DNA of 64,000 nucleotides from NCBI GenBank assembly GCA_943331005.2, contig CALQJX020000021.1:9574-73573 (forward strand), in the 5' to 3' direction. Positions 15,842-22,808 of the stretch are shown piece after piece (the first letter of the stretch is position 1; each line of letters opens with the position of its first letter). This DNA is from Bordetella parapertussis. Its GTDB lineage: Bacteria; Bacteroidota; Bacteroidia; Chitinophagales; Chitinophagaceae. The translations under genes were made by a program, and so were the position numbers. The notes beneath the pieces were generated by a model. The model saw nothing but the letters and a program-made list of their open reading frames with translations, was not told the origin of the DNA and did no database searches.

Positions 15842-16969
15842 ATGCAGAACCTTCAAATGGTGGACCTGAAGCGCCAGTATAACAAGATAAAGCCTGAAAT
15901 AGATACCGCTATACAGAGCGTTATAGACACTACTATGTTCATAGGTGGCCCTCAGGTAAACAACCTGGCCACAGAGCTGGCTGCCTATGTAGGTGTGAAA
16001 CATGTGATACCCTGCGCCAATGGTACTGATGCTCTGCAGATTGCCCTTATGGCACTGGGCCTGCAGCCCGGCGATGAGGTAATAACACCTTCATTTACCT
16101 ACATGGCTACAGTAGAGGTGGTGGCGCTACTGAAGCTCACCCCTGTATTCGTAGATGTGTATCCGGATACTTTTACGATGGATATAGATTGCCTGAAAAA
16201 GGCGATCACTCCGAAAACCAAGGCGATAATACCCGTTCATTTGTATGGTCAGTCGGCAGATATGGAGCCATTGCTGGCACTTGCCAACGAGCACAACCTG
16301 CCTGTAATTGAAGATAATGCACAGGCTATCGGCGGCAATTATACCTTCTCTGACGGCCGTACGGTAAAGACCGGCTCTATGGGCCTGATCAGCTGTACAT
16401 CGTTCTTCCCATCTAAGAATCTGGGATGCTATGGCGATGGCGGTGCGATCTTTACCAACGACAGCGAACTGGCTGAGCGCCTGAAAATGATAGCCAATCA
16501 TGGTCAGAAAGTGCGTTACTACCACGAAATGGTGGGTTGTAATAGCCGTCTGGACGCGATGCAGGCAGCTATTCTGCGCATCAAGCTGCCACACCTGGAC
16601 GAATATTGCGATGCACGCAGGGCTGCTGCCGACTTCTATGATAAGGCATTCAGCGGGCATCCGAAGATCACTACTCCTGTACGTGCTGCAAATGCGCGCC
16701 ACGTATTTCACCAGTATACACTGAAACTGAACGGCTTCAGTCGCGATGAGATGCACCAAAAATTGGCAGAAAGGAATATACCATCCATGATCTACTACCC
16801 TGTGCCCTGCCACAAACAGGACATGCTGAAGGAGTATAATACTGCAGGCGCAGACCTGCCGGCAACCAATATGCTGCAGGATTGTGTAATTTCTCTGCCC
16901 ATGCATACCGAACTTACCGAAGAAGAACTAACTTTCATTACTAAAAACTTCCTTGAGATAATAGGATAA
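15842..16969 (+). CDS. DegT/DnrJ/EryC1/StrS family sugar aminotransferase
   Basis: A PLP-dependent aminotransferase of 375 residues from ATG 15842. The frame is open back to 15719, but that N-terminal extension has no family likeness, and a promoter-like TAACTTCG lies inside it. Family motifs are clear: GTDALQIALMALG and GDEVITPSFTYMAT near the cofactor pocket, VHLYGQSADM, EDNAQAIG, and SFFPSKNLGCYGDGG with the PLP-binding lysine. These enzymes aminate keto-sugar nucleotides for surface polysaccharides or glycans. The rfbC-like epimerase starts 10 nt downstream, so the pair probably acts on a deoxysugar nucleotide. The exact sugar cannot be given. Confidence 0.93.
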   Translation: MQNLQMVDLKRQYNKIKPEIDTAIQSVIDTTMFIGGPQVNNLATELAAYVGVKHVIPCANGTDALQIALMALGLQPGDEVITPSFTYMATVEVVALLKLTPVFVDVYPDTFTMDIDCLKKAITPKTKAIIPVHLYGQSADMEPLLALANEHNLPVIEDNAQAIGGNYTFSDGRTVKTGSMGLISCTSFFPSKNLGCYGDGGAIFTNDSELAERLKMIANHGQKVRYYHEMVGCNSRLDAMQAAILRIKLPHLDEYCDARRAAADFYDKAFSGHPKITTPVRAANARHVFHQYTLKLNGFSRDEMHQKLAERNIPSMIYYPVPCHKQDMLKEYNTAGADLPATNMLQDCVISLPMHTELTEEELTFITKNFLEIIG

Positions 16970-16979
16970 CTGATATTGT

Positions 16980-17531
16980 ATGATAATTACAAAAGCCCCA
17001 CTGGAAGGTCTGCTGATCATAGAGCCTAAAGTTCATGGTGACGACCGTGGCTACTTCTTCGAGAGCTATAATATGAAGGAGCTGGAGGCAATGTCCGGCT
17101 ACAACACTCCGTTTGTGCAGGACAATCAGGCCCGTTCTATAAAGAATGTGTTGCGTGGTCTTCACTATCAGAACAACCCTGTGCCACAGGCCAAGCTGAT
17201 ACGTGTGCTGGAAGGCAGTATATGGGACGTAGTGGTGGATCTGCGCCAAAAAAGCCCTACTTACGGACAGTGGTTTGGCGTGGAGCTCTCTGCCGAAAAC
17301 AAGAAACAATTCCTTATTCCTCATGGTTTTGCCCACGGTTATGCCGTACTGAGCGATACCGCAGAGGTATTCTATAAATGCGACAATTTCTATAACAAAC
17401 CATGTGAGGGCGGTGTTTTTTATAAAGACCCAGCACTGAACATAGACTGGAAGATAGATCTTTCTCTGGCCATAGTTTCGGAGAAGGATCTGAAACAGCC
17501 ATTACTTAAGGATGCAAACAACAGTTACTAA
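16980..17531 (+). CDS. rfbC: dTDP-4-dehydrorhamnose 3,5-epimerase
   Basis: A 183-residue cupin epimerase of the RmlC type. It has the N-terminal DDRGYFFES motif, the catalytic-base region RGLHYQ, a KLIRVLEGSIWDVVVDLR strand pair, and IPHGFAHGYAVLSD, followed by the late Tyr region EVFYKCDNFYN. The enzyme inverts C3 and C5 of dTDP-4-keto-6-deoxyglucose on the way to dTDP-L-rhamnose. No rfbA, rfbB or rfbD is in the window, so the other steps must lie elsewhere. It shares a transcript with the upstream aminotransferase (10-nt gap) and ends at a strong terminator. Confidence 0.94.
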   Translation: MIITKAPLEGLLIIEPKVHGDDRGYFFESYNMKELEAMSGYNTPFVQDNQARSIKNVLRGLHYQNNPVPQAKLIRVLEGSIWDVVVDLRQKSPTYGQWFGVELSAENKKQFLIPHGFAHGYAVLSDTAEVFYKCDNFYNKPCEGGVFYKDPALNIDWKIDLSLAIVSEKDLKQPLLKDANNSY

Positions 17532-17550
17532 TAACAGATGGCTGCTTTTT

Positions 17551-17591
17551 CAGAACCGCTCACCGGTACTTTCCGGTGAGCGGTTCTGTTT
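17551..17591 (+). terminator. Terminator of the aminotransferase-rfbC operon
   Basis: A 16-bp perfect stem CAGAACCGCTCACCGG (17551-17566 with 17573-17588), loop TACTTT, then TTT. Confidence 0.92.
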
Positions 17592-17622
17592 GAACGGTCG
17601 CTGCTCATGTCTATTCTTTTAC

Positions 17623-17630
17623 TATCTTTG
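17623..17630 (+). promoter_or_regulatory. -7 box (TATCTTTG) of the CNNM/CBS gene
   Basis: Exact TAnnTTTG match ending 5 nt before ATG 17636; a nearly leaderless transcript is expected. Confidence 0.65.
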
Positions 17631-17635
17631 GCCAT

Positions 17636-18898
17636 ATGGATGTACCACATCTTATTTTATATATTGTCGTCTGTATCCTGCTCATAGGTTTTTTTGCGGG
17701 TATGGAGATCGCGTTCATTTCAGCTAATAAGCTAAATATAGAACTGCGTAAAAAACAGGGTAAATACTCCGGCAAGATCCTGTCTGAGTTTATGGAAAAT
17801 CCGGCAGAGTTCATAGGCACTGCTCTGGTAGGCGTAAACGTGATACTGGTAATTTTTGGTGCACTGACCTCTCAACTCACAACCAATCTGCTGCAGAAGA
17901 ACAAAATTATTTTACCTGAATTTGCGAAGTTAGGTCTGGATACCGTTCTGGCTACTGTGGTGATACTGTTATTTGCAGAATTCCTTCCCAAGGCTATCTT
18001 CAGGCATAAAGCCGATGTGCTGCTGGGTGTTTTCAGTATACCAATGAAGGGTATGCACTTTATCTTTTCTCCTATTGCCCGTGTGTTCGTTTCGATATCA
18101 GAATTTATTCTGAAATACCTGCTTAATGTGCACATCAAGGAGAACAAACAAGTGTTTAACCGTGTGGATCTGGAACTATTTGTGAAGCAGAGCATGCACG
18201 GACACGAAAACGAGACCAGCGAGGTGAATCAGGAATTGTTTGAGAACGCACTATATCTGGTAAATGTGAAAGTACGTAAGTGTATGGTGCCCCGCAACGA
18301 AATAGAAGCGGTGGACATATCTACACCTATAGATGAAATGAGGGCAAAGTTCATAGAGACCAAGTTATCTAAGATCATTGTTTATGAAGACTCTATAGAC
18401 AACATACTTGGCTACATACACCATCTGGATATGAACCGCCGCCCCGATGCGATAAAGGATATCCTTCATACCATAACAGCGATTCCGGAAGCCATGAGTG
18501 CAGTGGACCTGATGAACCGTTTTACCAAGGAGCGCAAAAGCATAGCCTGGGTAGTAGATGAATTTGGTGGCACGGCAGGTATAGTGACCATGGAAGATGT
18601 ACTGGAAGAGATATTCGGCGATATTAATGACGAGTATGATGAGGAACAGTTTGTAGAAAAACAGATAGCAGAGATGGAATACATCTTCTCGGGCAGGCTG
18701 GAACTGGATTACCTGAACGAAAAATATGGTTTCAACTTCCCTACGGATGACTCTGAGACCCTTTCAGGCTTCATCATTACACAGCACGAAACCATACCTA
18801 AAATAAAGGAACGCATCTTTATAGGCAAGTATGAATTTGACATATTGCTTGTGACCAATACCCGTATAGAAACGGTGAAGATGAAGATCCTGAAATAA
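17636..18898 (+). CDS. CNNM/CorC (hemolysin-family) membrane protein with CBS domains
   Basis: A 420-residue protein with the standard three-part layout. Residues about 1-190 are a DUF21/CNNM membrane domain of four hydrophobic segments (GFFAGMEIAFISANKL near residue 18 is the family signature). Residues 205-325 hold a CBS pair (MVPRNEIEAVDI, AWVVDEFGGTAGIVTMEDVLEEI). The last 80 residues form the CorC/HlyC domain. Members are linked to magnesium or cobalt efflux. In Bacteroidota the gliding protein GldE has the same layout, but nothing here ties this copy to gliding. It is monocistronic apart from possible read-through into the dioxygenase gene 35 nt downstream. Confidence 0.9.
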   Translation: MDVPHLILYIVVCILLIGFFAGMEIAFISANKLNIELRKKQGKYSGKILSEFMENPAEFIGTALVGVNVILVIFGALTSQLTTNLLQKNKIILPEFAKLGLDTVLATVVILLFAEFLPKAIFRHKADVLLGVFSIPMKGMHFIFSPIARVFVSISEFILKYLLNVHIKENKQVFNRVDLELFVKQSMHGHENETSEVNQELFENALYLVNVKVRKCMVPRNEIEAVDISTPIDEMRAKFIETKLSKIIVYEDSIDNILGYIHHLDMNRRPDAIKDILHTITAIPEAMSAVDLMNRFTKERKSIAWVVDEFGGTAGIVTMEDVLEEIFGDINDEYDEEQFVEKQIAEMEYIFSGRLELDYLNEKYGFNFPTDDSETLSGFIITQHETIPKIKERIFIGKYEFDILLVTNTRIETVKMKILK

Positions 18899-18933
18899 AG
18901 CATTTACTACTAAACTTCTCAATTAAGAATAAC

Positions 18934-19458
18934 ATGCCGGTACTACGTCCTTTCAATCTCCATAAATGGATAGATGAAAACCGCCACCTGCTGAAACCAC
19001 CGGTAGGCAATCAATGTGTATATAAGGAAGCTGACGACTTCATAGTAATGGTGGTAGGCGGCCCCAATGCCCGTAAAGACTTCCACTATAATGAAGGCGA
19101 AGAGCTGTTTTACCAGTTGCAGGGCGACATAGTGGTGCGTATACAGGAAGATGGCAAGATAGTGGATATACCCATCAAAGAAGGCGATATGTTCCTGCTA
19201 CCGGGTCGCACCCCGCACTCACCACAACGTGGTGCAGACACCGTGGGGCTGGTACTGGAGATAAAACGTAAAAGTGAGGAACTGGACGGGTTTATGTGGT
19301 TTTGCGAAAACTGCCACGAAAAACTCTATGAAGAGTATATGCACGTTTCGGACATAGTAGCACAGCTGCCACCGGTAATGAATCGCTTCTACAGCGACGA
19401 AGACAAACGTACCTGCAAGAAATGCGGCACTGTAATGGAGCCTCCTGTAAAGAAATAA
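18934..19458 (+). CDS. nbaC: 3-hydroxyanthranilate 3,4-dioxygenase
   Basis: A 174-residue cupin, the usual bacterial length. It opens the aromatic ring of 3-hydroxyanthranilate on the kynurenine route to quinolinate and NAD. The iron-binding His and Glu sit in DFHYNEGEELFYQ, and the third ligand His in PGRTPHSPQR. The bacterial-type C-terminal rubredoxin-like site is intact: CENC near residue 129 and CKKC near residue 164. No other kynurenine-pathway gene is in the window. The gene ends at a strong terminator shared in position with a convergent gene. Confidence 0.95.
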   Translation: MPVLRPFNLHKWIDENRHLLKPPVGNQCVYKEADDFIVMVVGGPNARKDFHYNEGEELFYQLQGDIVVRIQEDGKIVDIPIKEGDMFLLPGRTPHSPQRGADTVGLVLEIKRKSEELDGFMWFCENCHEKLYEEYMHVSDIVAQLPPVMNRFYSDEDKRTCKKCGTVMEPPVKK

Positions 19459-19481
19459 CTAAACTATCAATTCATTTTACA

Positions 19482-19515
19482 GCATGCATACCCAATGGTA
19501 TGCATGCTTTTTTTT
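19482..19515 (+). terminator. Strong terminator of the dioxygenase gene
   Basis: An 11-bp perfect stem GCATGCATACC (19482-19492 with 19497-19507), loop CAAT, then eight T residues. It lies between convergent genes. Confidence 0.93.
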
Positions 19516-19519
19516 GTGC

Positions 19520-20080
19520 CTACAACATATCCTGATCGTAATAATCGAGCAGACCTTTCATGAGCATACTCCATTGTTCTTCTTCCAGGCCGTGCCACAG
19601 ATCATCATCGGTATCTACCCTGTTACGGCCATGATATACTGCAGACAACACCAGCCCTGTGCGACCAATAACTATGGTAGCTGTATCGTTTGGCGCATCT
19701 GCACCTTCGGGCACAGTAGGGCGCAGTCTTATGGCAAAAGTCTCTCTGTTTTCGTCGGGATAGTCGTCGTACTCCAGCGCTTCTATTATGTAGCGGTCGA
19801 AAGATGTTGCAGGCTGGTCGCCATCGCCCGCAGAACTTATGAGTATATGATCTCCGCGGCGGGCATGCCTGCGCACCGTATTGCCATGACTATCTGCAAG
19901 ACGGAAGTGCACCGACTCCAGCGAGCCATAATCGGACCAGTCTGTAACGGCCAGTAGTCTATCCTTGGCATCTACAAAAAGATCCGAGGCATCATCAATA
20001 GACTCTGCGGTGAAACCACAGGCAATGTCTGTTTCCGTTCCCCGGGCGTGTGCCGGAATGAGATAGTGCGGTTGGTGCAT
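19520..20080 (-). CDS. Acidic cytoplasmic protein of unknown function
   Basis: A 186-residue protein I do not recognise. It has no signal peptide or membrane segment and is rich in Asp and Glu (for example YDDYPDENRETF and RVDTDDDLWHGLEEEQW). It seems to be one compact alpha/beta domain ending in an amphipathic helix (MLMKGLLDYYDQDML). The start ATG is clear and codon use looks like that of its neighbours. It is convergent with the dioxygenase and divergent from the HipA-like kinase/DUF3037 pair, with about 119 bp between the two start codons. A link to that pair is possible from position only. Confidence 0.75.
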   Translation of the reverse strand: MHQPHYLIPAHARGTETDIACGFTAESIDDASDLFVDAKDRLLAVTDWSDYGSLESVHFRLADSHGNTVRRHARRGDHILISSAGDGDQPATSFDRYIIEALEYDDYPDENRETFAIRLRPTVPEGADAPNDTATIVIGRTGLVLSAVYHGRNRVDTDDDLWHGLEEEQWSMLMKGLLDYYDQDML

Positions 20081-20166
20081 ATGGTTGTTTTATGAAAGAT
20101 ATAGAAAATATCGTGCCATTTTCAGTAAGCGAGCCTGATTATTCATTTCCGTTCGGCTACCCTCTG

Positions 20167-20174
20167 TATTTTTG
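20167..20174 (+). promoter_or_regulatory. -7 box (TATTTTTG) of the HipA-like kinase gene
   Basis: Exact TAnnTTTG match, 25 nt before ATG 20200. It lies inside the longer open frame and so supports the shorter start. Confidence 0.6.
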
Positions 20175-20199
20175 TAGTACTTTGAACCCCGATAGGGAT

Positions 20200-20997
20200 A
20201 TGAGCAACACAAAACCTGAGATAAGGACTGTAAACGTAATAAGGTATGTGACGCCCCTGCGCGAGGGTGGCTCTATGCCCGCCATTGCCGAGGCCGATGA
20301 CGGCTTTTTATATGTACTGAAGTTCAGAGGCGCGGGACAGGGACGCAAGGCTCTTATTGCCGAGCTGATAGGCGGCGAAATAGCCAGGGCTATTGGATTG
20401 CGTATGCCTGAAATAGTTTTCGCCAACCTTGATGCTGCTTTTGGCCGTACAGAACCCGATGAAGAAATTCAGGATCTGCTGAAAGCCAGTACCGGCCTGA
20501 ACCTTGATGTGCATTACCTCTCCGGCTCCATCACCTTTGACCCCGCAGTGAGCAAGGTGGATGAAATGACCGCATCACTGATAGTATGGCTGGATTGTCT
20601 GCTACTGAATGTGGACCGCACGAGCCGTAATACCAATATGCTCTCGTGGAACCGTGAACTGTGGCTGATAGACCATGGTGCATCACTCTACTTCCATCAC
20701 TCCTGGCAGAACTGGGAGGCAAAAGCAACCATACCCTTTGCGCAGGCAAAAGACCATGTGCTGCTGAAAAACGCCACCCTGCAGCAGGCTGCCGACGAAA
20801 AGATACGCACCCTGCTGCACCCCGAACTGATACGTAATATTGTGGAGCTGGTACCAGACGAATGGCTGGTTGAAGACTCTCCTTTTGCCACCCCTCAGGA
20901 ACACCGTGAGGCCTATATACAATTCCTGTGCAACCGCATCTCCTCTTCCGAAACCTTTATAAAAGCAGCCAACGATGCAAGAGCAGCTCTTATATGA
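20200..20997 (+). CDS. HipA-like kinase domain protein (HipA_2 type)
   Basis: A 265-residue protein resembling the stand-alone HipA-family kinases that pair with DUF3037 proteins. Visible motifs are YVLKFRGAGQG (nucleotide-loop region and lysine), a helix AELIGGEIARAIGL, LDCLLLNVDRTSRNTNML (catalytic-loop region with Asp and Asn) and LWLIDHGASLYF (metal-binding Asp). The usual HipB antitoxin is absent, so a classical HipAB toxin-antitoxin pair is not indicated. The frame is open from 20092, but ATG 20200 lies just after promoter box TATTTTTG and begins the conserved part. Its 3' end overlaps the DUF3037 gene by 23 bp, implying translational coupling. The target of phosphorylation is unknown. 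Confidence 0.8.
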   Translation: MSNTKPEIRTVNVIRYVTPLREGGSMPAIAEADDGFLYVLKFRGAGQGRKALIAELIGGEIARAIGLRMPEIVFANLDAAFGRTEPDEEIQDLLKASTGLNLDVHYLSGSITFDPAVSKVDEMTASLIVWLDCLLLNVDRTSRNTNMLSWNRELWLIDHGASLYFHHSWQNWEAKATIPFAQAKDHVLLKNATLQQAADEKIRTLLHPELIRNIVELVPDEWLVEDSPFATPQEHREAYIQFLCNRISSSETFIKAANDARAALI

Positions 20998-21355
20998 ATA
21001 TGCCGTGATCAGGGTAATGCCAAGGGTGGAACGGGAAGAGTTCATCAACGTTGGTGTGGTGCTTTATTGCCGGGAGCGCAAGCTGGTACTGGTGCGTATA
21101 GACACAACTTTACAGCGGCTGCAGGTGTTTCCGGATGTGGATGCAGCAGAGGTTTGCGCCTATCTGCAGGCCTTTGCAGAGATATGTACAGGAACAACAA
21201 AAGCCAGCCCGATAGCCAGTCTGCCTGCGGCAGAACGTTTCCGCTGGCTCACCGCCACACGTAGCACCATAGTGCAATCATCTAAAGTGCATCCGGGCTT
21301 TTGTTCAGAACCGGCAGAAAAACTAGATCAGCTTTTTGATCAGTTGGTTTCCTGA
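20975..21355 (+). CDS. DUF3037 protein paired with the HipA-like kinase
   Basis: A 126-residue protein that opens with the DUF3037 signature: YEYAVIRVMPRVEREEFINVG then VVLYCRERK. DUF3037 proteins commonly sit directly beside HipA_2-type kinases in many bacteria; the function is not established. It starts inside the kinase gene (23-bp overlap) in another frame, so the two products are likely made together. No membrane segment or signal peptide is seen. The small size and coupling suggest a partner or regulatory subunit, which is inference. Confidence 0.85.
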   Translation: MQEQLLYEYAVIRVMPRVEREEFINVGVVLYCRERKLVLVRIDTTLQRLQVFPDVDAAEVCAYLQAFAEICTGTTKASPIASLPAAERFRWLTATRSTIVQSSKVHPGFCSEPAEKLDQLFDQLVS

Positions 21356-21427
21356 TAGCCTTATAGTTAAAAGCATTGAGGCAATGGGATGGTCGACGCT
21401 ATCTTTACAAAGCAAAAAAACAAGCAC

Positions 21428-21889
21428 ATGCCAATAGAAGCAAATCAGAAAGCACCGGGCTTCAAAGCAGCCGACCAGAATGGTCAGATCCATGATCTGA
21501 AAGATTATAAGGGCAAAAAAGTAGCGCTTTACTTCTACCCGAAAGACAATACTGCAACCTGCAACAAACAGGCTTGTGGTCTGCGCGATAAGTTTGCGTT
21601 GCTGGAGGAAAAGGGCGTTGTAGTTCTGGGAATCAGTCCGGATAATACTGCGAGCCACAAAAAGTTCGAGACCAAATTTTCCCTACCCTTTACGCTGCTG
21701 GTAGATACTGATGTGGAAATAGCCAAAGCTTATGGTGTATGGGCATGGAAGAAATTTATGGGAAATGAATATTGGGGCATATTACGCACTACTTTCCTCA
21801 TAAATGAAAAGGGCAAAATAGAACACGTTATAGAAAAAGTGGAAAGTACAGACCACGCAACACAGATCATCAATACTTGGGGGCTTTAA
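21428..21889 (+). CDS. bcp: Thioredoxin-dependent thiol peroxidase (Bcp/PrxQ)
   Basis: A 153-residue peroxiredoxin of the Bcp/PrxQ type. The motif FYPKDNTATCNKQACGLRD carries the peroxidatic Cys and, five residues on, the resolving Cys of the two-Cys subtype. GISPDNTASHKKF and the late LRTTFLINEKGKI strand also match the family. It reduces hydroperoxides using thioredoxin. The frame is open from 21389, but ATG 21428 begins the conserved protein, and a TATCTTTA box (21400-21407) lies upstream of it. Its stop codon is inside the terminator hairpin. Confidence 0.95.
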   Translation: MPIEANQKAPGFKAADQNGQIHDLKDYKGKKVALYFYPKDNTATCNKQACGLRDKFALLEEKGVVVLGISPDNTASHKKFETKFSLPFTLLVDTDVEIAKAYGVWAWKKFMGNEYWGILRTTFLINEKGKIEHVIEKVESTDHATQIINTWGL

Positions 21890-21904
21890 TAAAGCCCTTT
21901 TTTT
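21881..21904 (+). terminator. Terminator overlapping the bcp stop codon
   Basis: GGGCTTT (21881-21887), loop AAT, AAAGCCC (21891-21897), then seven T residues. The stop codon lies within the hairpin. Confidence 0.88.
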
Positions 21905-22209
21905 ATGCCCTAGGCGAAATGAAGCATAGCGAAATAACACATGAAAATTTCAGGAAAGTGTGCTTGGCAATTTGTATAGAAAAGCCCTGCGGGAGCCTGG
22001 TTTTGCAATAATCCACAACCTTTGACCGGATTTTCCACAAACGCAATATTTCTTTAATAACTTATCCCTTCCGGCATAGCCAACTCACATAATTTTCGTA
22101 CCTTTCGGGCGGTATGAGCGATCATACCCTTTTTTGTCTGAGAGGAGCCCTCAACAGCCAAAAAGGAACCATATTTTTTTAACACTATACCCAAAAACCG
22201 AATATAAGG
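21905..22209. other. Intergenic region before ruvA
   Basis: About 300 bp without a confirmed gene. It contains TAATCCACA (22009-22017) and TTTTCCACA (22031-22039), close to the DnaA-box consensus TTWTNCACA, in AT-rich surroundings. It also holds a 22-codon open frame starting at ATG 22114 and ending at TAA 22182, just before ruvA. Neither is strong evidence for an origin or a peptide. Confidence 0.4.
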
Positions 22210-22788
22210 ATGTATGCTTTTTTAGTGGGTGATCTGGCTTATATGTCTCCGTCATTACTCAATCTGGATGTAAATGGCGTAGGCTATGAGATCAACATCA
22301 CCTTGCAGACGTATGCAAAGATCCAACATCTGGACAGGTGCAAATTATATACACACCTGCAGGTGCGCGAGGACGCATGGGTGCTCTATGGCTTTGCAGA
22401 TGAGGAAGAAAGGGTGACTTTCCGTCAATTACTTAATATAAGCGGGGTTGGCGCAGCCACTGCCCGTATCATACTTTCATCGCTTACCACCGACGAGCTG
22501 GAACGAGCAGTTTCGGGCGAGGACGCCAAAACGCTGGAAAGGGTGAAAGGCATAGGAGGCAAAACTGCCCAGCGTATACTGCTGGAACTCAAGGGGAAAC
22601 TCCAAAAACGTCAAAATAACTCTTCTGTTACCACTCCGATACACAATACTACCCAGGAAGATGCGTTAATAGCGTTAGTGAATCTCGGCATAAATAAGGC
22701 TGTAGCTGAGAGCGCTATAAATAAAATAAATAATATTTCTTCATTAACGGTCGAAGAGATCATTAAACAGGCGCTGCGGGCTTTGTAA
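22210..22788 (+). CDS. ruvA: Holliday junction branch migration protein RuvA
   Basis: A 192-residue RuvA of normal length. Domain I is the N-terminal OB fold (LDVNGVGYEINITLQT). Domain II carries the helix-hairpin-helix pair (LLNISGVGAATARIILSS and VKGIGGKTAQRILLELK). Domain III is the C-terminal RuvB-binding three-helix bundle (DALIALVNLGINKAVAESAI). It binds four-way junctions and guides the RuvB motor. AAGG precedes the ATG closely. ruvA directly upstream of sprA (20-nt gap) is a gene order also found in other Bacteroidota. Confidence 0.97.
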   Translation: MYAFLVGDLAYMSPSLLNLDVNGVGYEINITLQTYAKIQHLDRCKLYTHLQVREDAWVLYGFADEEERVTFRQLLNISGVGAATARIILSSLTTDELERAVSGEDAKTLERVKGIGGKTAQRILLELKGKLQKRQNNSSVTTPIHNTTQEDALIALVNLGINKAVAESAINKINNISSLTVEEIIKQALRAL

Positions 22789-22808
22789 ACAACGCAAAAG
22801 GGTAAAAA

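Noticed and set aside
16127..16906. 259-codon minus-strand frame inside the aminotransferase gene
   Set aside because: The plus-strand frame holds the PLP lysine and family motifs.
20092..20199. N-terminal extension of the HipA-like kinase
   Set aside because: The promoter box TATTTTTG (20167-20174) lies inside it and ATG 20200 starts the conserved part.
20200..21355. Classical HipAB toxin-antitoxin module
   Set aside because: No HipB-like helix-turn-helix gene is next to the kinase; DUF3037 does not look like HipB.
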